26,904 nt of DNA from Gryganskiella cystojenkinii (Eukaryota > Mortierellomycota > Mortierellomycetes > Mortierellales > Mortierellaceae): NCBI GenBank assembly GCA_015852425.1, contig JAAAIG010000538.1, forward strand, positions 1 through 26,904, written 5' to 3'. The notes beneath the pieces were generated by a model. The model saw only the letters and a list, made by a program, of their open reading frames with translations. It made no database searches and was not told the origin of the DNA. Shown one piece after another: positions 1 to 9,534 of this stretch. Positions within the stretch are counted from its first letter, which is position 1; every line of letters begins with the position of its first letter. Both the position numbers and the translations under genes were made by a program.

Positions 1-67
1 TCAGCTCTAACAGTCAAGATTCCACCACTCACATCTCGTCTTGCCCTTGTTTGGTTCTGATTTTTAG

Positions 68-1611
68 CCGGCATTCCCAACGCGTTCTACTTTGGTCAGG
101 AAGGCCTCCATAATATTCTGTGTATTGACTTGCTGGGACCATCGCTTGAGGACCTCTTTGACATGTGTGGGCGCAAGTTCACGATCAAGACCGTAGTCAT
201 GGTTGCAAAGCAGATGGTAATTGTTCTCACATATGGACCTTAGACCATGGGCGATTAATTTACTGCAAGCTTGAGATAACGATCGGGAACTGATACCTAT
301 TTTCCATACTTCGATTCTTTACTTTTTAGTTGTGCCGCATCCAAACGATTCACGAAAAGAACTTAATCTATCGCGACATCAAACCAGACAACTTCTTGGT
401 CGGAAGACCTCACACCAAGAACGCCAACCTCGTACATGTCGTCGACTTTGGTATGGCCAAACAATACCGCGATCCCAAGACGAAACAGCACATCCCTTAT
501 CGCGAGAGAAAGAGCTTGAGCGGCACGGCCCGTTACATGAGCATTAATACCCACTTGGGCCGAGGTATGTCGCATAATCGGGTTGCTAATATTTTTTCTA
601 TCTTTCATTATTCAATATAATGCGGCAGAGGCTAATTTTGGCCCCCTTTTTTTTTACTGATACATAGAGCAATCGAGACGCGATGATCTGGAGGCTATGG
701 GCCATGTGTTTATGTATTTCCTTCGCGGGGGTCTCCCATGGCAAGGATTGAAGGCGGCAACCAACAAACAGAAATATGAAAAGATTGGCGAGAAGAAGCA
801 GTCAACGCCGATCAAGGAGCTGTGTGAAGGATTCCCAGGTATGTGTTTCAAGTTTGCCTGCAGAGGCGTTGATAAAAGAACTGGAAAACTCTGATAATTT
901 TCGTACCTGATAACTAATGTCCCTTGTTCGCACCCTTTCAAATTTATTAGAAGAGTTTGGCATTTATTTGAATTACGTCCGCAAACTTTCGTTCGAAGAG
1001 ACACCAGATTATGATTTTTTGCGAGATTTATTTACCAAGGCACTCAAGAGCATGAACGAAGTCGAGGATGGCGTCTACGACTGGATGCTTCTGAACAATG
1101 GAAAGGGCTGGGAAGCCGAAGTGGATGTAAGTTTCTTTCAACCGCGGTAGAGAGCTCTTATTGGTAGCGTGCTTGTGCAGTATCTTCGCAGACGTCTTAC
1201 TAACTTTGTTATTATCTTTAGACTGAAATTTACGGCGATAACGGACATATCGCAACCGCTTCACAACAATACTCTTCTAACCCTCTGCACCCTTCGGTCC
1301 AACATCACGACCGCCATGGTTCCCGAGACCCTCATGCACAGAGCCAAGGACAGTCGCAGAGACAGCATGGAAGAATTCAGCAACCCTCTGCGTTGGTCCA
1401 CAGCAACTCAAAGCTGAAGCACAAACAGAGCCAGAATCGCGGTCCAGGCGCTGCTCAGGGTGATCAGGATTTACTGCGCGATAATGCCTATAATCGCGCT
1501 GCACCCAACATCGGCAACACCCGAGCAGATGATGGAGAGGAAAGCCAAAAAAAGAAGAGTTTCTGGAGCAAACTCATTGGCGTCATCACATGCAGCTCCT
1601 GTCGCAGATAA
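68..1611 (+). CDS. yck: Casein kinase I, Yck/Cki1 type (5' partial)
   Basis: Ser/Thr kinase of the CK1 family. Visible exons are 68-216, 330-564, 668-838, 951-1126 and 1222-1611, giving 372 complete residues; the N-lobe lies upstream of the window. Clear CK1 signatures: GPSLEDLF in exon 1, catalytic YRDIKPDNF (Asp at 375-377), [12 protein letters not shown] (DFG at 444-452), the [24 protein letters not shown] activation segment split by an intron, and a GKGWE end of the kinase domain typical of yeast Yck1/2 and fission yeast Cki1. The last exon encodes a Gln/His-rich tail of about 130 residues ending [16 protein letters not shown]. Yck kinases are anchored to the plasma membrane by palmitoylated C-terminal cysteines; the CxxC near this end is the likely equivalent (inference). 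All junctions preserve frame. Convergent with the NudC gene. Family assignment is firm; the exact paralogue (Yck1/2 versus Yck3) is not. Confidence 0.93.
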
Positions 1612-1787
1612 TCCTTTCGTTCCACGTACCTCTTTTATTATTGATACCAACGTCGTCGTCCGCTGGTCGAAGAAATCATTACGCTTTCAGGTCCTTGCTC
1701 AGTCATTGATAACCGCCATCTGCCCTACCTATTTTCAGCAGCCCTCTTAATCTTGTACCATCCCGTTCCCTTAATAATGAAAACTGA

Positions 1788-1793
1788 AATAAA
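1788..1793 (+). terminator. Poly(A) signal of the CK1 gene
   Basis: AATAAA lies 177 nt after the CK1 stop, followed by an A-run. It is the only canonical signal before the convergent NudC gene. Assigned by motif and position only. Confidence 0.5.
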
Positions 1794-1802
1794 AAAAACT
1801 CC

Positions 1803-1808
1803 TTTATT
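1803..1808 (-). terminator. Poly(A) signal of the NudC gene
   Basis: TTTATT on the plus strand reads AATAAA on the minus strand, 45 nt beyond the NudC stop and just past the dinucleotide tract. It sits 9 bp from the opposing CK1 signal, so the two 3' ends probably overlap. Confidence 0.5.
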
Positions 1809-1811
1809 AGA

Positions 1812-1814
<3 letters not shown>

Positions 1815-1850
<36 letters not shown>
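1815..1850. repeat. (CT)18 microsatellite
   Basis: Eighteen uninterrupted CT units. It lies 2 bp from the NudC stop codon, so it forms the start of that gene's 3' UTR as a GA repeat in the mRNA sense. It is between two convergent genes and is the cleanest simple repeat in the window. Confidence 0.97.
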
Positions 1851-1852
<2 letters not shown>

Positions 1853-2931
1853 TTATCCCATCTTGGCCTGGCTATTGAACAAAAATGAAAAGAAAACGGC
1901 AACGAGTTAACCACCTTGGTTATAAGGATCTCATATCTTAAGTCAGAATAGTTTGCCAGCATGTACCTGAAATCCATCTCTGGGTGCTAGTGTCCACAAA
2001 TATTAAAAAAGAAACGAGATGCCGGTAAGTGCTGTGTATGCCGACAAAACTCGAGGGACAAAGACAAGAAATCTTTCCGTGAACTTACCTGCTCTTGGAA
2101 TCGCTTGAGAGCCTCGGCCTTCTTCAAGTCATCGCTTGAAGGTTTTCCAGCAGCTTTCTGACGTTGATCGAACTATCCAAGGACGTCATTCCATTCAGGT
2201 TAATGCTTTCAATCCTTGTATAAATGTGGAAACAAGCTCATGATTTTCTTCTTACCATCATTTTCTCGACCATGCCACGGGTTTCGCCGTCCAAGTCACT
2301 CAACTTGGAGTTCTCTGGGGTGATTTTGGTAGTATCAATCTCAGGATGGCCCTCGATAACGCACTTCCACCACTCTGTTCCCTTGAACTTTTCCAAGTGA
2401 ATGTTGATCTCCTTTTGGTCGTCCAGAGTCCACGTCGAGTCATCAAGTTTGATGTCCTTGCAGAGCGTGCCCTGTTGGAGTGAAGAAAAGATAGAGGAGT
2501 GAGAACCATACGTTTATCGAGTTTGGCAGGCACACAGATCGCTATCGGGCAATCTTGTTTCGATACCTTGATGATGGGTTCCTGTCCCTTTAGGCCAACG
2601 GTCAGAGATTTTTTCTTGATGTCAACAACAAGATCCTTACTACGCGTTCCTTTAGGGACCTGGACAGAGATATCAACATCAACCAACGTCTGTCTCCACT
2701 TGTACGGCAGGGCTATGACGTGATATAAGTTAGAACGGAATGTTGTTAATCGTAACCAGCATGACAGTTTTTATTTTTTTTTATTGATGAATCCATTGTT
2801 CGTTGACGCATTCCTTTTTTTAATTTTTTCTTTTTACCTGCTTGCTCCTCGGCTTCTCTTTTGCGGGCAGCTGCATCATGGGCAGTGCGTTCTTCCTCTG
2901 TCATGGCATCGTACTCCTTGGGAGTCAACAT
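1853..2931 (-). CDS. nudC: NudC-like protein (CS domain)
   Basis: Nuclear distribution protein C family: a CS (p23/Hsp20-like) co-chaperone associated with dynein/Lis1 function in nuclear migration. Exons in transcription order are 2931-2838, 2712-2567, 2471-2256, 2172-2089, 1986-1967 and 1871-1853, giving 192 residues, close to the small fungal NudC proteins that lack the long animal N-terminus. The start, [19 protein letters not shown], leads into a short charged helix. The CS domain runs from about residue 32: [20 protein letters not shown], then [18 protein letters not shown], then the W-containing [18 protein letters not shown]. The C-terminus HPEMDFSQAKMG matches the conserved NudC ending and is built from two micro-exons of 20 and 19 nt. 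All junctions are GT-AG. Divergent from the INCENP gene and convergent with CK1. Confidence 0.93.
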
Positions 2932-3300
2932 TGTGTGATTTTTGGGGGGGAGTTGAAGGTGGTGGGAAAGTGTGAAGAAACAAGAAAAAGATGAGCAGGG
3001 ATGGAAAGACCGAGAAAGAAAAAAGGCATGAGCGGATGCTCACTCGACTTCGCCAATGAGAGCCAAAAAAAAAAGTCATGTGATAGAACATAAATAGATC
3101 GCATATGCTTTTCTTTGGTCGCGACCTCCAGCTGTTCGCAAAGTACGTGAATCAACAGGAACAAGGGCTCTCCTCCCGGTCTCCCATTCCTCTATCTTTC
3201 TGCAGCGGATTCTTAGAAACTAGACGCCGTCTCAATCTTTACCCTTTCCTCGTCGTCTATACATTATCAACTGCTGGTTTCAACGCCCACCCCAGAAACA
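2932..3300. promoter_or_regulatory. Divergent NudC/INCENP promoter region
   Basis: This 369-bp gap separates two start codons pointing away from each other. It holds short G, A and T runs and pyrimidine-rich patches, and no supported gene. Both genes must take their core promoters from here. I cannot identify a specific factor site. Confidence 0.6.
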
Positions 3301-6300
3301 ATGGACTACCGGCAATGGGCTCGAAACCAGGACAGCCTGCCCGCTGAACCCTGGCCTTTACCGTACAAGCGCGAGCTTGCCAAGCTCAAGAGCCAGCGCC
3401 TGGAAGAATTCAGGAATACCATGGATGTCAATTTCGGATGGCTACAAGATTATTACGAGGGCTTTCGATGGGCCGCGATGCAGCGTCAATGCGCCACAAT
3501 GGATCATTCGACAATGGGGTAAACAACGATGCAGCGTAACACGACTTCATATAAATTCTTACGCAGAAACCTTAGAGGCTAATGTATCACATCAACGACA
3601 TCATTTTTGCTCCTACGTAGTTTCACTGAGAGAGTCGATCCCACTCGGCGGCAACGGCAACTTCTCTCTGATGACATTGACCACTCTGTAAGTCAATAGC
3701 CGGTCAAAAGGACGAGTATGCTGAGATCTGCGACTGACTTATGTGGAAACGGCGTCTCGCCTTTTTTTTTCTTTCTTAGTACGGTATGGACTACAACAGT
3801 GGATTGAAGACTCCCACCCAAACTTACCACCGTGGAAGCTACCTAAAGTCGTCAGGGAGTATGCAAGGTCAGTTTCACGGAGCTCGACAAAGACCAACGG
3901 CGGAGCATTTTCATTTAAAGACCCCAAAGACCCCTCGCGGTATGGCTGCTTTGAGGAGCCCACGATCACCATTCGAGAGACACCGATTCACTTCAAGGCG
4001 CTCAAGATTACGCGTGAATACCTCGGCGTCCGCCAGAAAGCTGAGTCGTTCACATAAGACCATGCGAAAAAAATCACACGATCCCGTTGTCAGATCCGAT
4101 GAAGATCCAAATAGCCATAGGAGCAGCGTTTCCACAGGTCAGGGAGCAGCTCAAGATCAAGAGATTCATCCAAAGGCGTCCACAACAATATCACATCCGA
4201 CTACTGTAATCCAGAAGGAACTACCGAGATCTTCTCTGAATGTGAGTAATCGCCAAGCAGCAGAAGGGACAACCACAGAAGACGGGACTACTCAGCAGGA
4301 CCGAACGTCTGCTGGTTGGGGATTCCCTGGAGACAAGGATAAGACGCCCAAGGAAGACGACGAGGATGAAGACACATCGAGTTTCCATACGACGCCAGGT
4401 TCAAAGGCCAGGGATTCGATGCAGCTATTCTCGCCTCCAATGCGCCTCAGTGCGGACCGTGACAGCGATTATGACACTCCAGGTCTGAGTCGTGAACGGT
4501 TAGCCAGCTCTAGACCATCCTTGTTCAAACGAGCTAACAGCTACATGGATTTCGATCAAGCCATTAATATTGAAGAAGCGGAATACAAGAGGCCCAAAAG
4601 TTCTCCTTTTTTGGACTCTATCGCCCCTGTCCGTTTTGGATCCCCAGAACGCGCCGATCGCTCGGCATCTGGACCTTCAAAGTCATCTTCAGAATCTGAC
4701 AGGATGGTACCATCGCAGAGCAGGACTCGCTATTACTCTACAGCTTCTGAACCGGAAAGAAGAGGGATTGATGAACTACCAACATCGTCAAGTCATCGGA
4801 ATGTGACAGCGGTTATTAAGCCTAGGGGTCAAGATGAATTATCTGTTTCAAGAAGCACCTCCACAAGGCAAGACGGAGATGAGGTTTCCAATGATTTGGT
4901 CGAGATTCGACGACAAGCCTCCGATGAACTTCACCGTCCCGTTACCGAGGTCGCCATTTATGATGAGAGGCGCACCCGCAATGAGCCACAACCCAGTCGT
5001 GCCATGGCTGAGCAAGCTGATATGGAAATGAACAGGACAGCGCAAGAAATGCGGGACCTGCCCAAGGGTGATCGAACATTCAGCCGCACATCACTGCTCG
5101 ACCTCCCCAAGAGGACAAGGGTAGCGAATGCTTTACCGGAGAAGCGAACAATCTTCCAGCGAAGTCGCCTTGGACAAGGACCAGCCAGCCAGCAACAGGC
5201 TTCAGTGCACGCTACGCAAACATCTCGACTCACGAAAACGGGTAGCCTCTCAACTCAAGAGGCAGTAATCTCCGACCTGGCCAATTCCACGACTGCCTCT
5301 GCATCCAGCACTGGCGCAAAGCTCTCCAGAGCCAACTCGCAGAGCGTACTCAAAGATTTAAAAGCTGCTGGCTCTCTTGGCTCAGTTAAAGCAGCTCCAT
5401 CGTTCACTGCTACTGCGGCTACTTCTGTGTCATCAGTGCTGCGACAAGGAGTACCCCGTGCACCACTTCCTTCAATGAGACCCACAGAAAGCAGCCTAGC
5501 TCGCTCAAGTACCCAATCTTCTTTGATCCGGAAGCCCTTTCAAACTTCAAAGACAGCACTGTCTCTAAAGAGACCAGTCCGGCAAGTTCTTCCAGATAGC
5601 ACTCTCACTGCAAAATCAATTGCTCTCGCCCCTGGCTCGCAATCAGATCTCTCCAAGCCCGCCCGTCCGCCGGGCTCGCCCAAGAGAGAAAGACGTGAGA
5701 TGACGCCCTTGGAAACCCGACTTCGCGAACTGACCCCGGATGTGTCTGCTAAACCATTACTGAGCTCCGCCTCTGGTTCAACTGTCTCTTCACTCAAGGA
5801 AACGAGGTCATCGTCATTGCTCATCACTGGTCCTCTCGTCTCTGCCCAGGGAAACTCAAAGGCAACGTCAGCAGTGACATTGAATTTAACGTCGACGACA
5901 GCCGCTGGTAACTCTTCGTCATCACTGGCCCCCTCAGCCCTCTCTCAAGGAAAGAAGGCCTCTCAGAGGTTACAGGACAGTTTACAGCAGCTGATTAAGA
6001 GCTCAAAGGCTAACTTTCAGACCAGCAACTCGACCCTTACATCCTTGCAGCCGGCGGACCGATCATATACAAACTCGTCCTGGGTAAGCTATCTCGAAAC
6101 AATTTTGCAGCCCGCACGATGTCCGCATTTATAAATGGAATGGGCCTAATAGACTCATACCGATGGACATACTATCGTTTTATTTTGAACAGAACTCCTC
6201 TCTTCGGTCGTCTGGTCGTGCCAAGACTGTTCTACCGGAAATTCCGAGCGAACCAGAGGAGGAATTTGATGATACACCACTCATGAATGGATCATCGGCA

Positions 6301-6561
6301 CCCCCTCCTCAAGAACCAGATATACCACCATGGGCGCAATCGGAAGAGTTAGAGAGGGCTTTACGGGCTCAGGCGAGCATTAATCCGCAAGAGATCTTTG
6401 GAGCCCTTCCTCCATTGGATATTTCTTCAATGTTGCCGTCGGGTGATCGTCAACAACCTCAGCGTCTCAGCTCAGCCCAGTGGGGGGCTACAGATCAACT
6501 GACAACCCAAGAGATTTTGAAATATAATGCCGCCATGGGCTGGTCGACAGGAAACGAATAG
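3301..6561 (+). CDS. SLI15: INCENP/Sli15 inner centromere protein
   Basis: Scaffold of the chromosomal passenger complex; it binds and activates Aurora kinase. Exons are 3301-3518, 3621-3687, 3780-6083 and 6193-6561, giving 985 residues. The N-terminus resembles the INCENP CEN region that binds Survivin and Borealin (LEEFRNTMDVNFGWLQDYYE). The C-terminus carries the Aurora-binding IN-box: LPEIPSE at residues 877-883, then PPWAQ near 908-912, INPQEIFG near 926-933 and PPLDISSML. It is followed by RLSSAQW (954-960), equivalent to the Aurora-phosphorylated TSS motif. The middle of about 750 residues is Ser/Thr/Arg-rich and probably disordered. It has many S/T-P sites that could be CDK targets (LKTPKTPRG, LRSPRSPFER, PGSPKRERREMTP). 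I see no long charged helix before the IN-box. All junctions keep frame. Assignment rests mainly on the IN-box. Confidence 0.88.
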
Positions 6562-6609
6562 ACCTGTAATTGTAACATAACGTAATATCATTTTGATGAT
6601 GAATGTTAT

Positions 6610-6615
6610 TTTATT
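6610..6615 (-). terminator. Poly(A) signal of the Rpa34 gene
   Basis: TTTATT on the plus strand gives AATAAA on the minus strand, 84 nt beyond the Rpa34 stop. It lies in the 137-bp gap shared with the 3' end of INCENP, for which I find no canonical AATAAA. Confidence 0.45.
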
Positions 6616-6698
6616 GGAAAGGTTGCCTGTTGGTCTGATGCAAAGTGTTTTTGTTGGTTTTTTTTTTTTTTGGGACAGAGGGGGGTGGTAAATATCGT

Positions 6699-7658
6699 CT
6701 ATTTTTTGTCCTTCTTCTCCTTCTTTTCTTTCTTCTCCTTCTTGACCTTTTTGTGATCGTCAGCATCAACCTCCATGGAGTCTCCCTTGCGTTTCTTTGC
6801 TGGTGCTTCCTCCTGTGCTTGTTCAAGTGCAGGTTCAGCGACGACAGGGGTTACATCCATCACGTCACTTCCTGATTCGGATTCGGCAGCGACCTCTTCC
6901 TCCTCCTGTTCAGCCTCTGCGTCACTGTCCTCGGCTTCCTGCTGAGCTCTCAAGAGGGCTTCCTCCTCTTCCTGGCGTCTCTTCTCAAGGGTCTTTGCCC
7001 ACTTTGCGGCGAATTCTTTTCCAGAACCGGAAAGCTTGGCGCCTGGAACCTGAGTATCGAATCCAGAAAACTTGAATCGCATTTTTAACCCTTCGGGTTG
7101 CTCACGTTTAGGGACCGGTCTTGACAAGATCTCTTGTGCCAGGGGTTCACCCGATGGGATTGAAGCGTGGGCCACAAGGGCTAAATGATGATGGACACCC
7201 AAAGGTGCCTGAACCAGACGACCTCCTTGGGTAGCGTCGGGGACGAGGGCGTTCAAGGACAGCATTTCTCCAGCAAATCCAGAATCAGCTGGGACAGTCT
7301 GCAGTTGGTATTTGATGGTCGTGGAAGACGAGGAGTTGGAGGAGACTTCCTTCTTCTTGAGTGTTCCCAGAGAGACTGGCGCGTCGTGTGATGATGTTGA
7401 CTTTGCGTGTGATTTCGAAGGGATATTGAGAGTCATAGTGGCGAGATCGTCGTTAGTGACACCTTCAGGGACACGGATCAACCACAGCTCATGCTTGACG
7501 GTTTCATCAACGTCAAAGACCGAAGAGGCGGCGTGCTTCTTGGTCTTGTGTAATGAGAAATCCTTCGGAGGCTTATAGTCCCTGTGGGTATTGTCCGCCA
7601 AAGAGATTGGTTGAGGTACGTAGGTAGGTGGTTTGTGGTCGGGTCCAGATCGATCCAT
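6699..7658 (-). CDS. RPA34: Probable RNA polymerase I subunit Rpa34 (Rpa34.5/PAF49 family)
   Basis: Single-exon gene, 319 residues. Rpa34 pairs with Rpa49 in a TFIIF-like module of RNA polymerase I, which transcribes rDNA in the nucleolus. Support: the N-terminal DYKPPKDFSLHK segment followed by HELWLIRVPEGVTNDDLATM (residues about 57-76) matches the family pattern of a PP-F element then a [V/L]WLI-[R/K]-x-P strand. A Ser-rich linker, a beta-rich central region and MRFKFSGFDTQVPGAK follow. The C-terminal third is acidic, then strongly basic, ending in KKEKKEKKEKKDKK. Lysine-rich tails are typical of Rpa34/PAF49 and suit nucleolar localisation. The family is poorly conserved in sequence, so this is less certain than its neighbours. 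The alternative is an unrelated nucleolar protein. Divergent from the mitochondrial uL10m gene. Confidence 0.72.
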   Translation of the reverse strand: MDRSGPDHKPPTYVPQPISLADNTHRDYKPPKDFSLHKTKKHAASSVFDVDETVKHELWLIRVPEGVTNDDLATMTLNIPSKSHAKSTSSHDAPVSLGTLKKKEVSSNSSSSTTIKYQLQTVPADSGFAGEMLSLNALVPDATQGGRLVQAPLGVHHHLALVAHASIPSGEPLAQEILSRPVPKREQPEGLKMRFKFSGFDTQVPGAKLSGSGKEFAAKWAKTLEKRRQEEEEALLRAQQEAEDSDAEAEQEEEEVAAESESGSDVMDVTPVVAEPALEQAQEEAPAKKRKGDSMEVDADDHKKVKKEKKEKKEKKDKK

Positions 7659-8204
7659 GAATCCGATTGTGGGAGAGTGAATGAGTGATCAGGCAGAGGG
7701 CACGGGTCAAGTACGCAGAAATAACAAGGAGAGGGAGAAAAGGAAAGAGGTGTCTCTGTTAGTTTAAGCTGAGGCGATGTGGCACTGGACAACCAGTATA
7801 TCAAACAAGGAAAATCTTGACGAGGCATTATGCCTGCTTACAAGTTCTTGATAGTGCCTTCGTCGCCGCTTGACTCGTCGTCGCTGAGGACGTGTTCCCT
7901 CGACTTTGGTGCCATTGATGTAAATGTGTAAATGGAAAGAGAAAAAAAAGAGTGAGGGCGAAAGAGGTGAATGAGGCAATCAATAAATAATGAGTCGAGT
8001 TGAACTGGACAAGCAACACAAAAAAAAACAAATTATTTTGTTTTTTGCGTGACTGCTGGGTGAAGCTCCCTCAAACCAGAAGCTGTGGCTTGTTTGCTGT
8101 CAGTATCGAGAGCTGTCTCGTTCCCCCTTCGTCTCCGACAAACATACTGCCGTTAATTGATTTTCTTTTCCATCTGCAATCACTCCACTCCACATTCTCT
8201 TGCC
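7659..8204. promoter_or_regulatory. Divergent Rpa34/uL10m promoter region
   Basis: This 546-bp stretch lies between two divergent start codons. Short antisense reading frames here have no recognisable content. It contains A/T runs and, at 8023-8046, a perfect AT-rich inverted repeat. No supported gene. Confidence 0.55.
8023..8046. repeat. Perfect 10-bp inverted repeat in divergent promoter
   Basis: AAAAAACAAA and its exact reverse complement are separated by TTAT. It is about 160 bp upstream of the uL10m start codon. It could be a cruciform-prone or nucleosome-excluding element, or chance in an A/T-rich tract. Confidence 0.85.
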
Positions 8205-9397
8205 ATGCTCTCTTCTATCAGAGGTAATAGCACTTTCCATGGACGACCTCTCTGACAGGATGCACCTACCAACGACAACCTGTCTTTTTGAAGGCTGTGA
8301 ACAAGAGCGTCCTTTCGGGAACAGGGATCGATTAATCTGATCAGCCCACGAGAGCAGGAGCGCCACCAACTTCCCCCGACAGACAACCATTAGCCTCGAC
8401 AAATCTGGCTGCCCCGATGGAATGGACAATAAATGGCAATCCGCACGCACCACCACTTCGATGTTATACGCTGCACGGACTTGCCACCAGACACGGGCTA
8501 CCTAGACTCCTTTTTGTTTTTTTTTCGAGAATGGGAATCTTATCGCCCCGCTTTTCTGAACTGTTGTGCTCGTTTTGCAGGTATCGCCGTCCGCTCAACA
8601 AGGTCGTTGACCACGATCCGTCAATGTAAGTTTTCTCGAACCAAGTCGTGCACGTCATACAGAATCCTTCCGTTGTGCTGTCCTATAGAGCTCAATCCAA
8701 CTCATTTTATAATCTTGTAGATGCCACGACACAAAGCACTGGAGCCAGGAAATCATCATCATCGACGCCAAAATCCAAGGCTGCTGCCGCTGCTGCCGCT
8801 GCTGGAAAGCCATTGACAAACTACGGCAAGGAGTTCCGTCCCCAAAAGACCTTTTTGCACCACTCCTATGCTGAGCTCTTGGCCAAGAACCGAATCATGC
8901 TCATCTGTCAACACAACAACATGTCTGTCCCAGAACTGATCCAGCTCCGTACAGATCTCGCCGCTGCAGGAGCAGAGATGAAGGTTATCCGTCTCGGTAT
9001 CTTTGCCGCTGCGCTGAGAGAGACCCGGTACGCGAACTTGGCGCCTTTGGTCAACGGACCTACGTGCGTGATCAGCTGCAATATGAGCCCCGAGGATGAG
9101 GAACAAAAATCGTCGGCGAAAACGCCTCTGGGATTGGCAGGGATCAGAAAGGTCGTTGAGAAGCATCGCAAGATGATTTTGCTCGGAGGCAAGGTTGATG
9201 ATGCGCTCGTCAGCGTGGAGGATATGGAGAAGATGGTCGAGATGCCCGGTATTCAGACTTTGAGGGCCCAGGTCGCTGGATTGTTGAGCCAGGCTGGCGG
9301 TGGACGCTTGGTCCAGCTTTTGGGTATGAACCCTACGTTGCTTGTCATGAACCTGGACGCACATGCGAAGTCTAGTGAAGGCGAGGTCAAGGCATAA
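8205..9397 (+). CDS. mrpl10: Mitochondrial large-subunit ribosomal protein uL10m
   Basis: Homologue of bacterial ribosomal protein L10 (yeast MrpL11), part of the stalk base of the mitochondrial ribosome. Exons are 8205-8223, 8581-8625 and 8721-9397, giving 246 residues. The short first exons encode MLSSIRGIAVRSTRSLTTIRQ, rich in Arg, Ser and Thr and free of acidic residues, a classic mitochondrial presequence. A Ser/Lys patch and eight alanines follow (8780-8803). The L10 core then begins: KTFLHHSYAELLAKNRIMLICQHNNMSVPELIQLRTDLAAAGAEMKVIRLG, matching the L10 pattern of two helices around a beta strand. It continues through PLVNGPTCVIS, KMILLGGKVDDALVSVEDMEKM and a LLGMNPTLLVMNLDAH tail. The start at 8205 is preferred because only it supplies a targeting peptide in frame. 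Intron 1 (357 nt) is long for this window and holds nothing recognisable. Confidence 0.9.
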
Positions 9398-9534
9398 TCG
9401 ATAACTGAGCGGCTGTAACACAAATATAGAACACAAAAACAATTATTCATCACTGATTAAGGGGTACACAAATATTTTGCGAACCAAAACCCAATTCAAT
9501 GGCATTTGGGAGCAAACCATCTTTTCACCACACC

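Noticed and set aside
1..67. Possible coding sequence at the left edge
   Set aside because: It ends in TTTTTAG followed by in-frame CK1 sequence, so it is the 3' part of an intron.
6645..6875. Plus-strand hydrophobic frame rich in Phe and Leu that looks like a membrane peptide
   Set aside because: It is the complement of the Lys/Glu-rich tail of the Rpa34-like gene, which makes Phe/Leu runs automatically.
8000..8227. Short plus-strand frame upstream of uL10m
   Set aside because: It overlaps the promoter and first exon in another frame; the 19-nt exon at 8205 gives a mitochondrial presequence instead.
8759..9442. 227-codon open frame on the minus strand opposite uL10m
   Set aside because: Antisense shadow of the uL10m exon with low-complexity Ser/Gly start and no family signal.
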